A DNA stretch of 64,000 bases, taken from the NCBI RefSeq assembly GCF_028993635.1, contig NZ_CP118631.1:868001-932000 (forward strand), read 5' to 3'. The DNA comes from Mucilaginibacter sp. SJ (GTDB lineage: Bacteria > Bacteroidota > Bacteroidia > Sphingobacteriales > Sphingobacteriaceae). The notes below the pieces were generated by a model, which did not search any database, had not been told where the DNA came from, and saw nothing but the letters and a program-made list of their open reading frames with translations. Within the stretch, counting starts at the first letter, position 1. Every line of letters starts with the position of its first letter. Below, one piece after another: positions 1 to 8,098 of this stretch. The position numbers were made by a program, and so were the translations under genes.

Positions 1-1
1 A

Positions 2-844
2 ATGTACGATATGTATCAAAGCGGCGCTAAAGCTTTTACAGACGGCAACCGGCCCGTACAGGATGCCGGTTTAATGGAAAGGGCCTTACTGTATGCACAG
101 GGCTTTGATGCTTTGGTTTTCTCTTACCCGGAAGATACAGCAATAGCTGGTAAAGCAAAAGTTAATGAGGGCGAGATCAGTACGCTACTGGGTATGAAGG
201 GAATTCCATCTCTCGCCGAAGAACTGATGGTTGCGCGCGATCTTTATCTTGCGGAGTACACTGTATCACGCATCCATTTTACAACCATATCAACGGCCCG
301 TTCGGTCGAGCTGATCCGTGAAGCTAAACGCAAAGGTATTGAAGTTACCTGCGATGTTGCCGCACACCATTTGGTGCTAACCGATGAAGCCCTTTTAGGC
401 TTCGACAGCTTATATAAAGTTAAACCACCACTGCGCACAGCCGACGATGTTGCCGCGTTGGTAAAAGGTTTAAAAGATGGCACGATCGATGCCATAGTAT
501 CACAGCATACCCCGCACGAAATTGAATTTAAAGATGTGGAGTTTGAGGTTGCCGAATATGGCATGGTGGGCTTGCAAACGGCCTTTGCGCTGGCTTTAAA
601 GGCGGGCTTACCGGTTGAACTGATAATTGAAAAACTGGCCATCAATCCACGTGAAATATTAGGCGTGGAATTGCCGGTTATTGCTGAGGGAGAAAATGCT
701 AACCTCGTAATTTTCGATACAGATACTGAATGGGAATATACCGCAGCTAATAATAAATCTAAATCTGCAAACTCGCCTTATATCGGGCAGCGTTTAAAAG
801 GTAAAGTACTGTTAACTTACAACAATCAACAAATCTTTAAATAA
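2..844 (+). CDS. dihydroorotase-family amidohydrolase (5' end missing)
   Basis: The 3' part of a cyclic amidohydrolase of the dihydroorotase family, which closes carbamoyl aspartate to dihydroorotate in pyrimidine synthesis. The visible 280 residues are the C-terminal two thirds of the barrel; the HxH metal motif would lie upstream of the window. The His-His-Leu element is kept near residues 122-124. The usual Asp-His-Ala-Pro-His motif reads Ser-Gln-His-Thr-Pro-His (167-172), so the catalytic Asp is Gln168. The usual second metal His in the His-Xaa-Xaa-His-Val-Ser-Thr element is Thr (around residues 92-98). By family knowledge these changes suggest a non-catalytic or altered homologue, as in the inactive DHOase partners of some aspartate transcarbamoylases. 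The Met at position 2 is probably internal. Confidence 0.8.
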   Translation: MYDMYQSGAKAFTDGNRPVQDAGLMERALLYAQGFDALVFSYPEDTAIAGKAKVNEGEISTLLGMKGIPSLAEELMVARDLYLAEYTVSRIHFTTISTARSVELIREAKRKGIEVTCDVAAHHLVLTDEALLGFDSLYKVKPPLRTADDVAALVKGLKDGTIDAIVSQHTPHEIEFKDVEFEVAEYGMVGLQTAFALALKAGLPVELIIEKLAINPREILGVELPVIAEGENANLVIFDTDTEWEYTAANNKSKSANSPYIGQRLKGKVLLTYNNQQIFK

Positions 845-851
845 CATACCT

Positions 852-1520
852 ATGATCGATCCAAAAATAGAAACCGCCTTTATAGCAGCGCTTGAGGCCT
901 TCTCCAAATACAATAGTTTTGATGCAACCGAGTTAACCGACGAGTTTGCTGATGTATTTGCATCCGACGAAGATTTTTTATCTAAAGTAGATGAACTTGA
1001 CGCGGTTTTTGATGAGAACCCGGAAGTTGAAGAACTTCGTGAAATCTTCTTCGACCTATTGATGATCAACTTCTTTAGTGCCGATGTTAAAAAGCTGGAA
1101 GAAGATTATCTTGATACACCGGAGTGGGAAAGTATCGAAGAAGAAACCCTTGACCGTGGTACCGAGCTCCTAAATCTTTTACTTTACCTTAACGAGTGCG
1201 AAGACGAAGATATTGAACCAGAGCTTGAAGACTACCTAAAGGAGTTTTTACTGGTTGATGAGGATGAGTTTCAGGACGAGTATCGCATTTACGAGCCTGT
1301 TATAGCCAATCAAATACTGATTGAAAGCCCGGTGTCCGAAATCAACAAGGTGGCAACGACGCTCCCCGAAGATTCAGAGCTTAAAGAGCTGTTTTACCCG
1401 ATGATGTGCTTTTTCCAGAACATCGATCCATCTAATGAAGAGAAAAAAGAGATTGCCGATAATGCCATCAACAAAGAATTTGATATGGCAGTTTTAGAAA
1501 TCCTGGTAAATTTTCAATAA
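852..1520 (+). CDS. acidic hypothetical protein
   Basis: I do not recognise a family. The 222-residue product is very rich in Glu and Asp, with predicted helices and no signal peptide or membrane segment, so it is probably a soluble cytoplasmic helical protein. It starts 7 bases after the dihydroorotase-like stop codon, which suggests one transcript. The following DUF4199 gene begins 37 bases later. The acidic composition could point to a protein-binding role, but nothing visible identifies a partner. Confidence 0.75.
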   Translation: MIDPKIETAFIAALEAFSKYNSFDATELTDEFADVFASDEDFLSKVDELDAVFDENPEVEELREIFFDLLMINFFSADVKKLEEDYLDTPEWESIEEETLDRGTELLNLLLYLNECEDEDIEPELEDYLKEFLLVDEDEFQDEYRIYEPVIANQILIESPVSEINKVATTLPEDSELKELFYPMMCFFQNIDPSNEEKKEIADNAINKEFDMAVLEILVNFQ

Positions 1521-1557
1521 CCCAAATTGCATTTAGTAAGTAAACAAAAGTCGCCAA

Positions 1558-2139
1558 ATGAGTGAAGAGACAGATAAAAAGATAAAGAAACAAGGATTGA
1601 TCAAAGGAGTATTCTTAGGGCTGGTAATTTCAGCTATAAGCATTATTTACTTTTACTTTATGATTTCGTTAGCTAAATCGGCAGTGGTAATTACTTTTGG
1701 CTCAATAGTGTTTTCATACCTGCTCCCTTTGAGTGCCGCAGCTTTATTTTCACTGAGCCTGCGAACCAAAATAGGAGGCTTATGGACCATGCGGCAGGCT
1801 GGCACCGGGATTTTTATTATGTTCTTTATATCGTATCTAATGGTTTTTGTTATTAAAGATCAGCTGTTTGCGAAAGTGATTGAGCCCAACATGGTTCAAA
1901 AAACGGAGGCGGCCATGGTTAACGCGCTTAACAAACTGAAGGAAGAAACCACAAAGCCGGAGGAAAAGAAAGAAGCTGACGCAAAAATAGTGGAAATGAA
2001 AAAAGCTTTTGATGCCGAAGGGACGGTTACCATCGGTCAGCAAATTCAGTCGTTAGGGATAAGCATTATATTTTTGTTTGTTTTATCGATAATTTTTGCA
2101 GCTTTCTTTAAGCGGGAACCAGCGGGAGCTGTTTCCTGA
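1558..2139 (+). CDS. DUF4199 family membrane protein
   Basis: A 193-residue protein resembling the DUF4199 family of Bacteroidota, whose function is unknown. Four hydrophobic segments are visible at about 16-40, 43-68, 82-100 and 162-184. A charged Lys/Glu-rich helix (about 115-150) lies between the third and fourth, probably outside the membrane. It is the last gene of the run from the dihydroorotase-like gene and is followed by a clear terminator. A second, diverged DUF4199 gene lies 460 bases downstream, so the two are probably ancient paralogues. Confidence 0.75.
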   Translation: MSEETDKKIKKQGLIKGVFLGLVISAISIIYFYFMISLAKSAVVITFGSIVFSYLLPLSAAALFSLSLRTKIGGLWTMRQAGTGIFIMFFISYLMVFVIKDQLFAKVIEPNMVQKTEAAMVNALNKLKEETTKPEEKKEADAKIVEMKKAFDAEGTVTIGQQIQSLGISIIFLFVLSIIFAAFFKREPAGAVS

Positions 2140-2157
2140 ATAGAAGATTAACCGCAT

Positions 2158-2199
2158 AAAAAAACAGGTCTTTCAAATTTTGGAGGCCTGTTTTTTTAT
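2158..2199 (+). terminator. rho-independent terminator
   Basis: An inverted repeat (ACAGGTCT ... AGGCCTGT, with G-U pairs) flanked by an A-run and a T-run lies 18 bases after the DUF4199 stop codon. It ends the first plus-strand transcript. Confidence 0.8.
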
Positions 2200-2600
2200 A
2201 GCAAGTATGCAGAGTAACAACCAGGTTAAACGCATCTAAACAGGGTTAACATGGGTTAACACATTTTAAATATATAGATTTAAGTGTCTTATAATCAGCA
2301 TGCTGTGTTTTTACCGGGTTAACACTACTGATATTTTTCAGCAATTAAGCACATCCGAATGTTTGCACCTGTTATTTGCAAATACAGGGGCAGGGGTGTT
2401 TAACCTTTATCAGATCGATCCATAGAACAACTATCATTTGGTGCTAATAGCTCACCTACATTATAACCTTTTTCCGTAGTTATATTAATAAAAGGTATCG
2501 ACGCTGATATTCAAAATGCGTTTGCCTGTGTAAAAAAATAAACATATACATGATATAAGATAATTAGTTAATTTTAACCAAACACTAAATAACCTATATC
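2200..2600. promoter_or_regulatory. 400-base gap with three GGGTTAACA repeats and a hairpin
   Basis: No gene is visible here. GGGTTAAC occurs at 2243-2250, 2253-2260 and 2316-2323, so the copies are 10 and 63 bases apart, close to whole helical turns. An imperfect hairpin (CACCTG ... CAGGGG) lies at about 2366-2398. The gap is directly upstream of the second DUF4199 gene, so it should hold that gene's promoter. Operator function for the repeats is inference. Confidence 0.4.
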
Positions 2601-3167
2601 ATGGAAGTAAAAAAAGCGAGCCCGTCGCAACCAGCCCTGAAATGGGCGTTAATAAACCTGGTAACTTCAATAGTTATAACTTACGCATTTCAGTTTCTGG
2701 ATCTTGACCCCAACTCATCCCTTAAATACCTGAGCTTTTTGCCCTTTATCGCTTTTTTGCTGTTAACGCAAAAAGAATACAAAGATCAACTGGGCGGATA
2801 TATTACTTATGGGGAAGGCTTTTTATCCGGTTTTTTATATGCGATTTTTACAGGAGTTTTCGTTGCGGTATTCACTTATGTGTATTATGCGATATTAAGT
2901 CCGGAAATGGTTAATAAAGCCCTAACTGCCTCTCGAGCGCAAATGGAAGCAAAAGGAAACCTGTCGCAAGACCAAATAGACAACGCCTTAAGTATGGTGA
3001 GTAAATATTTTGCGGTTATCGCCACAGTAAGTGTAATGTTTATATACGCTATTTTCGGCGCTATAGTGAGCCTGATCTCGGCAGCGGTATTCAAAAATGA
3101 AAGATCACCCTTTGACACCGCTTCCGATAATTACGAAGGCCCGAAACCAACTGATCCGGCGGTATAA
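2601..3167 (+). CDS. DUF4199 family membrane protein
   Basis: A 188-residue membrane protein of the same DUF4199 type as the gene at 1558, with no known function. Hydrophobic segments lie at about 14-33, 43-57, 72-97 and 135-165. A polar Gln/Lys stretch (105-130) corresponds to the charged loop of the paralogue, and the C-terminal tail is Pro- and Asp-rich. It is a single-gene unit: 400 bases of non-coding DNA precede it, and a repeat arm plus a terminator follow before the convergent rseP gene. Confidence 0.75.
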   Translation: MEVKKASPSQPALKWALINLVTSIVITYAFQFLDLDPNSSLKYLSFLPFIAFLLLTQKEYKDQLGGYITYGEGFLSGFLYAIFTGVFVAVFTYVYYAILSPEMVNKALTASRAQMEAKGNLSQDQIDNALSMVSKYFAVIATVSVMFIYAIFGAIVSLISAAVFKNERSPFDTASDNYEGPKPTDPAV

Positions 3168-3172
3168 AAACA

Positions 3173-3204
3173 AGCTGAAAGCTGAATGCTCAAAGCTTAA
3201 AGCT
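3173..3204. repeat. single repeat arm of AGCTGAAA-type units
   Basis: A 32-base block of degenerate 8-base units (AGCTGAAA, GCTGAATG, CTCAAAGC, TTAAAGCT) starts 5 bases after the DUF4199 stop. The same word family recurs at 43593-43665 and 55591-55750. No opposing arm is obvious here, so it may be a half element. Confidence 0.55.
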
Positions 3205-3251
3205 AATTCTAATTTGTACAGCTATTCAATTGATTGATAAATTCATATAAT

Positions 3252-3290
3252 ACAAGAAAGCCTTTCAGTGGTTGAAAGGCCTTCTTATTT
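3252..3290. terminator. bidirectional terminator hairpin
   Basis: GCCTTTCA-GTGG-TTGAAAGGC forms a strong stem, extended by AAGAA and TTCTT flanks. It lies between the convergent DUF4199 gene (+) and rseP (-) and could serve both. Confidence 0.75.
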
Positions 3291-3307
3291 CATATGCTTG
3301 GGAGGCA

Positions 3308-3346
3308 ACTAATCTCTAACCTCCCATCACTAATCTCTAAATCACT
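3308..3346. repeat. short-period repeat of ACTAATCTCTAA units
   Basis: ACTAATCTCTAA occurs twice, separated by CCTCCCATC and followed by ATCACT. The repeat runs into the 3' end of rseP, whose stop codon is at 3342. The similar word AATCACTAATT fills the gap at 23416-23450. It has the size and position of the other intergenic repeat arms of this window. Confidence 0.45.
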
Positions 3347-4676
3347 TCTTCATTACCAGCTTCACGATATCGTTACCAAAAACAAATACCATCAGGGTAA
3401 CTAAAATTACAAAGCCTACAATCTGGGCGCGTTCAAGGAACTTATCGCTCAATGGTTTGCCTTTAATCATTTCAATGATCAGGAATACCGCGTGGCCGCC
3501 GTCAAGCGCCGGGATAGGCAACAGGTTCATCAACGCCAATACCATTGAAAGGAAGCCTACCAATGTCCAAAAGTGAACCCAATCAACAGTACCGCCAAAC
3601 AGGTTCGCTATGGCAACCGGTCCGCTTACCGCTTTGCCCGGGTTAACATCGCCCCTGAATATTTTACCAATACCTTTTGCGTTGTCCCTGAAAGTTCCCC
3701 AGGCTCTTTGCGCTCCAATCGGGAAGGCTTCAAAAAAGCCATACTTTATTGTTTTGATATCCGGGAAATCAGTTTTTGCACGGTAAAAGCCCAGTTTGCC
3801 CTCGGGTGTAACCTGGACCTTCAAAGTAACCAGTTCATGATTACGTCTTATACCAAGTTCAACCTGTTTACCTTTATTGGCTGACAGCTGGGCCTGTAAT
3901 TCGTCCCAAAATACAATCGGATGGTTGTTGGCCATTACAATGCTGTCGCCCTTTTTTAAACCTGCTTTCACAGCATTGCTTCCCGGGTCCAATGAATCTA
4001 CCATAAATTTGGCACGTGGCAGGCGGCTGATAAAACCTTCTATATCGTGGTCGTTCAGATCGTTCAGGATAGTGCGGGGGATGCTGATCTGCAAAGTTTG
4101 AGTGCCGCGTAATACGGTGAATACAGTGTTATCCAATAGCACCTGCGGGCTTGTAAGGTCATCAAAGCGCTCAAAGGGCTTACCATTGATGGCAACTACC
4201 TTATCGCCAATTTGAAGCCCTATCTTTTTACCAACTTCGCCTGGTACAATACCATATTTGGCAGCCGAATTAGGGATATAGCTATCACCAAAACGCATCG
4301 TTAACACCCAGAATATTAAAATACCCAATATGATATTCACTGTAACCCCACCAAGCATCACAATAAGACGTTGCCAGGCTGGTTTTGAACGAAATTCCCA
4401 TGGTTGCGGCGGACCAGCCATTTGCTCGGTATCCATCGACTCATCAATCATACCGGCTATTTTAACGTAGCCACCAAGCGGTAACCAGCCAATGCCATAT
4501 TCAACACCTTTATATGTAAATTTAAACAGGCTCACGTTCCAGGCATCAAAAAACAGGTAGAATTTTTCTACCTTAATGCCAAAGGCGCGCGCTGCCAGGA
4601 AATGCCCCAGTTCATGCAGAATTATTAAAATTGAAAGGCCCAGTATAAGCTGGCCCACCATGATCACTATACTCAT
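3342..4676 (-). CDS. rseP: site-2 protease RseP, RIP metalloprotease
   Basis: An inner-membrane zinc protease that cuts transmembrane anchors, such as anti-sigma factors, within the membrane. The 444-residue length fits the family. The zinc motif His-Glu-Leu-Gly-His is at residues 21-25 in the first membrane helix, two PDZ regions fill about 125-300, and the second active-site element Leu-Asp-Gly-Gly-His lies near 395 in a C-terminal membrane helix. It starts 19 bases downstream of dxr; close dxr-rseP linkage is common in bacteria. It is the last gene of the minus-strand operon that begins at 10114. Its substrate here is unknown. Confidence 0.95.
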   Translation of the reverse strand: MSIVIMVGQLILGLSILIILHELGHFLAARAFGIKVEKFYLFFDAWNVSLFKFTYKGVEYGIGWLPLGGYVKIAGMIDESMDTEQMAGPPQPWEFRSKPAWQRLIVMLGGVTVNIILGILIFWVLTMRFGDSYIPNSAAKYGIVPGEVGKKIGLQIGDKVVAINGKPFERFDDLTSPQVLLDNTVFTVLRGTQTLQISIPRTILNDLNDHDIEGFISRLPRAKFMVDSLDPGSNAVKAGLKKGDSIVMANNHPIVFWDELQAQLSANKGKQVELGIRRNHELVTLKVQVTPEGKLGFYRAKTDFPDIKTIKYGFFEAFPIGAQRAWGTFRDNAKGIGKIFRGDVNPGKAVSGPVAIANLFGGTVDWVHFWTLVGFLSMVLALMNLLPIPALDGGHAVFLIIEMIKGKPLSDKFLERAQIVGFVILVTLMVFVFGNDIVKLVMKK

Positions 4677-4695
4677 TATCTATATTTATGTAATA

Positions 4696-5883
4696 TTAAA
4701 ATTGTAATGCCTTTGAGGGCAATTGCTGTATATAATTTTGCGCAAAGATGCGTGTTTCTTTGTCAGTATTCAAATAGTCGGTTAGGGTAGGATTTGCAAT
4801 GAAATTTATTTTCTGCATGCACTCCTCAATGATGTTGCTCATGGTTAAAAAGCCAATTTTTCGATCGAGGAACCCTGCAACTGCTATTTCATTTGCCGCG
4901 TTAATAATGCAGGGCATATTACCTCCCTGTTTTAAAGCACCGTACGCCAGGTTTAGATTACGGAAAGTTTTCAGGTCCGGTTTTTCAAAAGTGAGGTTAG
5001 CGTAGTCGGTAAAGCTGAAGCGCTTGAAATCGGTTTGTACCCGTTCAGGATAGGTAAGGGCATACTGTATCGGCAGTTTCATATCCGGCAAGCCTAATTG
5101 CGCCTTAATTGATCCATCTCTGAACTGCACCAGCGAATGGATAATAGATTGAGGGTGAACTACCACTTCAATCTGATCTGCCTCAACATCAAACAGCCAT
5201 TTGGCTTCAATAACCTCAAGCCCCTTGTTCATTAATGATGCCGAGTCGATCGTGATTTTGGCACCCATTACCCAGTTGGGATGTTTGAGCGCGTCTTCGC
5301 GTGTAACGTTGGCTAAAAAGTCGAGGCTACGGCCGCGAAACGGTCCGCCTGAAGCGGTAATGATCAGTTTTTCAACAGCGTTGTTATCTTCCCCAACCAG
5401 GCATTGAAAAATAGCCGAATGTTCGGAATCAACAGGTAATATTTTAATGTCGTGCTGTTTAGCCAGTGCCGTTACAATGTCTCCCGCAACAACCAGTGTT
5501 TCTTTGTTGGCCAGGGCAATGTCTTTATCTGCTTTAATAGCCGCTATGGTAGGTTCTAAGCCGGCAAAGCCCACCATGGCGGTCAGTACAACCTCAATTT
5601 CGGGATGAGTTACTGTGTCAATGATGGCCTGGTGACCGGCAAGTACCTGTATAGGCAGATGCGCTAAGGCGTTCTTGACTTCCTGGTATTTGCCTTGATC
5701 GCATATAATAACATATTCAGGAACAAACTCGATAGCCTGGCTAATGAGCAATTCGGCATTAGAGTGTGCGGTGAGCAAAAATGCCCTGAATAAATTGCTG
5801 TTCCACCTTATAACATCAAGTGTTTGTGTGCCGATGCTGCCTGTTGAGCCAAGGATGGCAATATTTTTTATTTGGTTACTCAA
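4696..5883 (-). CDS. dxr: 1-deoxy-D-xylulose 5-phosphate reductoisomerase
   Basis: Converts DXP to MEP with NADPH, the committed step of the non-mevalonate isoprenoid pathway in the cytosol. The 395 residues match the family. The nucleotide loop Gly-Ser-Thr-Gly-Ser-Ile-Gly is at 12-18. The metal and substrate elements Asp-Ser-Glu-His-Ser near 152, Ser-Gly-Gly-Pro-Phe-Arg-Gly near 178 and Met-Asn-Lys-Gly-Leu-Glu near 218 are intact. The start lies 6 bases after the GH3-family stop, and rseP follows after 19 bases, so these genes are very probably cotranscribed. Confidence 0.97.
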   Translation of the reverse strand: MSNQIKNIAILGSTGSIGTQTLDVIRWNSNLFRAFLLTAHSNAELLISQAIEFVPEYVIICDQGKYQEVKNALAHLPIQVLAGHQAIIDTVTHPEIEVVLTAMVGFAGLEPTIAAIKADKDIALANKETLVVAGDIVTALAKQHDIKILPVDSEHSAIFQCLVGEDNNAVEKLIITASGGPFRGRSLDFLANVTREDALKHPNWVMGAKITIDSASLMNKGLEVIEAKWLFDVEADQIEVVVHPQSIIHSLVQFRDGSIKAQLGLPDMKLPIQYALTYPERVQTDFKRFSFTDYANLTFEKPDLKTFRNLNLAYGALKQGGNMPCIINAANEIAVAGFLDRKIGFLTMSNIIEECMQKINFIANPTLTDYLNTDKETRIFAQNYIQQLPSKALQF

Positions 5884-5889
5884 GTATCT

Positions 5890-7389
5890 TTATTTTATAA
5901 AACTCTTTAATCCTTCGGCAATCTTCCTGTCGTTTGATAGCCGTGGTACTTTGTTTTGGCCGCCAAGTTTACCTTCGGCTCTCATGTAATTGATAAAGGC
6001 ATCTTTTTGCAGGCTTTGGATTACCAAAGGTTGCAAAATGTTACCTTCAATCAGGTCAAAATAGTAAATATTTTTATTCTGCAGTGCCTTATCTACTTTT
6101 ATGGCGAAAGCCTGAAGATTGGCCGGCTCTGTGCCGAACTCAACAAACCACTCATGATAAGGCAATTGTCCTGCCGGAGGGTTTACCTGAGGAGCAACTG
6201 TAAACTCAACTACGTCAATGCCTTCTTCTTTAGCCACGCTCATCAAGGCATGCTCCACTTCTTCACCTATAACATGTTCGCCGAAAGCAGATATGTAATG
6301 TTTGATACGGCCGGTTACGACAATACGATACGGATCTTTTGAAACAAATTTAACAGTATCGCCTATGCTATAGCCCCATAAACCAGCGCTGGTATTCATG
6401 ATGAGCGCGTAGTTTTTATTCAGCTCTACATCTTTAATATTGATGCGGGTTGGGTTTTCATTAAAATACTCGTCGGAAGGAATAAATTCGTAGAAGATCC
6501 CCGAATCGACCAATAATAAGAGACCTTTTTCTTTTTGTGAATCCTGGAACGCAATGAAGCCTTCGGATGCGGGGTAGGTTTCTATCGAATCGATCTTGAA
6601 ACCGATACTTTCTTCTATCCGGGCGCGGTAAGGTTCGTAGTTAACCCCGCCGTAAACATAAAGCTTAAAGTTTGGGAAAATCTCTTTTATCTTTTTACCG
6701 GCTGCTTTGGCCGAAAGCCTGTCGAAATACATTTGGCACCAAGGAGGGATCCCGCTGATGAGGCGCATATCTTCGTTAAAAGTTTCGTCTACAATGGCAT
6801 CAACCTTTTGTTCCCAGTCCTCTACGCAGTTGGTTTCGTAGCTGGGCAGGCGATTTTTTTGCAGGTAAGCCGGAACATGATGTGCAACTATACCCGAAAG
6901 CCTGCCCGTTGAAATGCCATGCTTTTCGGCTAAAATGGGGCTGCCCTGCAGGAAAATCAATTTCCCATCTACAAAATCGGCATTACCGGTTTCGTGGATA
7001 TAGCTCAACAAAGCATTTCGCGCAGCCTTGATATGCTCAGGCATGCTTTCTTTGGAGATAGGGATATATTTTACGCCAGATGTAGTACCTGATGTTTTGG
7101 CAAGATAAGCAGGCTTGCCTGGCCATAGTACATCTTCCTCACCATTTACTACCCGGTCAATATAGGGGCGGAGGTCTTCATAATCATGTACAGGCACTAA
7201 TCGTTTAAAGTCCTCGTAGTTGCTGATCTTTTCAAACTGATGATCTTTGCCGAAACTGGTGTTTTTAGCAGCATGTACCAGGTCAGTAAACGCCTTTTGT
7301 TGAAATGAAACCGCGTTTTTACGAACCTTATTTAATTCCCGATTAACAAAGGCAGCAAATACTTTACTTAATGCAGATTTAAATCCCAT
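5890..7389 (-). CDS. GH3 auxin-responsive promoter family protein
   Basis: A 499-residue member of the GH3 family of acyl-adenylate-forming enzymes. Plant members join amino acids to jasmonate or auxin; the substrate of the bacterial members is not known to me. Visible features are the ATP-binding Thr-Ser-Gly-Thr-Thr-Ser-Gly near 100-106, a Tyr-Xaa-Ala-Ser-Glu-Gly element near 275-280, and a Gly-Asp hinge in Ser-Ile-Gly-Asp-Thr-Val near 345. The gene is tightly packed between a small membrane protein (2-base gap) and dxr (6-base gap). The operon also makes an isoprenoid enzyme and two glycosyltransferases, so a carboxylic acid linked to envelope or lipid metabolism is a possible substrate (inference). 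Confidence 0.88.
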   Translation of the reverse strand: MGFKSALSKVFAAFVNRELNKVRKNAVSFQQKAFTDLVHAAKNTSFGKDHQFEKISNYEDFKRLVPVHDYEDLRPYIDRVVNGEEDVLWPGKPAYLAKTSGTTSGVKYIPISKESMPEHIKAARNALLSYIHETGNADFVDGKLIFLQGSPILAEKHGISTGRLSGIVAHHVPAYLQKNRLPSYETNCVEDWEQKVDAIVDETFNEDMRLISGIPPWCQMYFDRLSAKAAGKKIKEIFPNFKLYVYGGVNYEPYRARIEESIGFKIDSIETYPASEGFIAFQDSQKEKGLLLLVDSGIFYEFIPSDEYFNENPTRINIKDVELNKNYALIMNTSAGLWGYSIGDTVKFVSKDPYRIVVTGRIKHYISAFGEHVIGEEVEHALMSVAKEEGIDVVEFTVAPQVNPPAGQLPYHEWFVEFGTEPANLQAFAIKVDKALQNKNIYYFDLIEGNILQPLVIQSLQKDAFINYMRAEGKLGGQNKVPRLSNDRKIAEGLKSFIK

Positions 7390-7391
7390 TT

Positions 7392-8093
7392 TTAATTGGT
7401 TTCAGATAGGTCATCATCCACATCAAGGTGGCTATAAACCAGTTTGCGATAGGCTGCCATCAAAATTATGTTAGCAAATGGAATAGCTATTATTAACCCT
7501 ACAACGGTGATTGCTGCAACCAGCATCAATATTTCGATTATAATGAAGATCAAGAAATATTTTAAAAAATTCCCCTTTATCAAATAAAAGCTTTGTTGTA
7601 CTGATTCTATCGGCCCCGACGCGTCATCAACAATGAAACAGGTGCAAATAGGAAAATAGAACAGAAAAAAGAACTGAACGACAAGTCCGATAATAAATTT
7701 GAAAAAATCCTGGGCAAAACCTTCTTTTAAACCTTCAACCAGGTGGGTTGCAAAAACAGCTAATGTACTCACCAGTACCAATAACGTAAGATAGCTTACC
7801 AGCATCCTGATTTTAGGAATGATCTCGCTAAAATCAAAATCATAGTATTCCTTATCCATTAACCTGAATACCAGTTTTATAAATGCAAGAAATATGAAAG
7901 TTATTTCAACCAGTAATACAACAAAGCCAATAGAACTCACCATTGCATTATCATCAAAATAAAATACGGCAAAGCCTGATATGAATACAAGTATCATGGC
8001 AACTACCGAATAGACCGAGATAATGGCAAAATTCTTCTTTAAAATATTCCATGCGGTTTTAATGGTCTCCGCTACAGAAAATGGGTGGTACAT
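7392..8093 (-). CDS. polytopic membrane protein of unknown function
   Basis: A 233-residue protein with six clear hydrophobic segments (about 20-43, 52-75, 96-112, 132-150, 172-200 and 203-220). The N-terminus (Phe-Ser-Val-Ala-Glu-Thr-Ile-Lys-Thr-Ala-Trp) and the duplicated three-helix layout resemble glycerophosphoryl diester phosphodiesterase membrane-domain or DUF975-like proteins, but I cannot assign a function. It sits between a glycosyltransferase (5-base gap) and the GH3-family gene (2-base gap) in the dxr-rseP operon. Confidence 0.75.
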   Translation of the reverse strand: MYHPFSVAETIKTAWNILKKNFAIISVYSVVAMILVFISGFAVFYFDDNAMVSSIGFVVLLVEITFIFLAFIKLVFRLMDKEYYDFDFSEIIPKIRMLVSYLTLLVLVSTLAVFATHLVEGLKEGFAQDFFKFIIGLVVQFFFLFYFPICTCFIVDDASGPIESVQQSFYLIKGNFLKYFLIFIIIEILMLVAAITVVGLIIAIPFANIILMAAYRKLVYSHLDVDDDLSETN

Positions 8094-8098
8094 ATTGC

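Noticed and set aside
5956-6342. 128-codon plus-strand frame
   Set aside because: Antisense to the GH3-family gene, whose protein is continuous and conserved.
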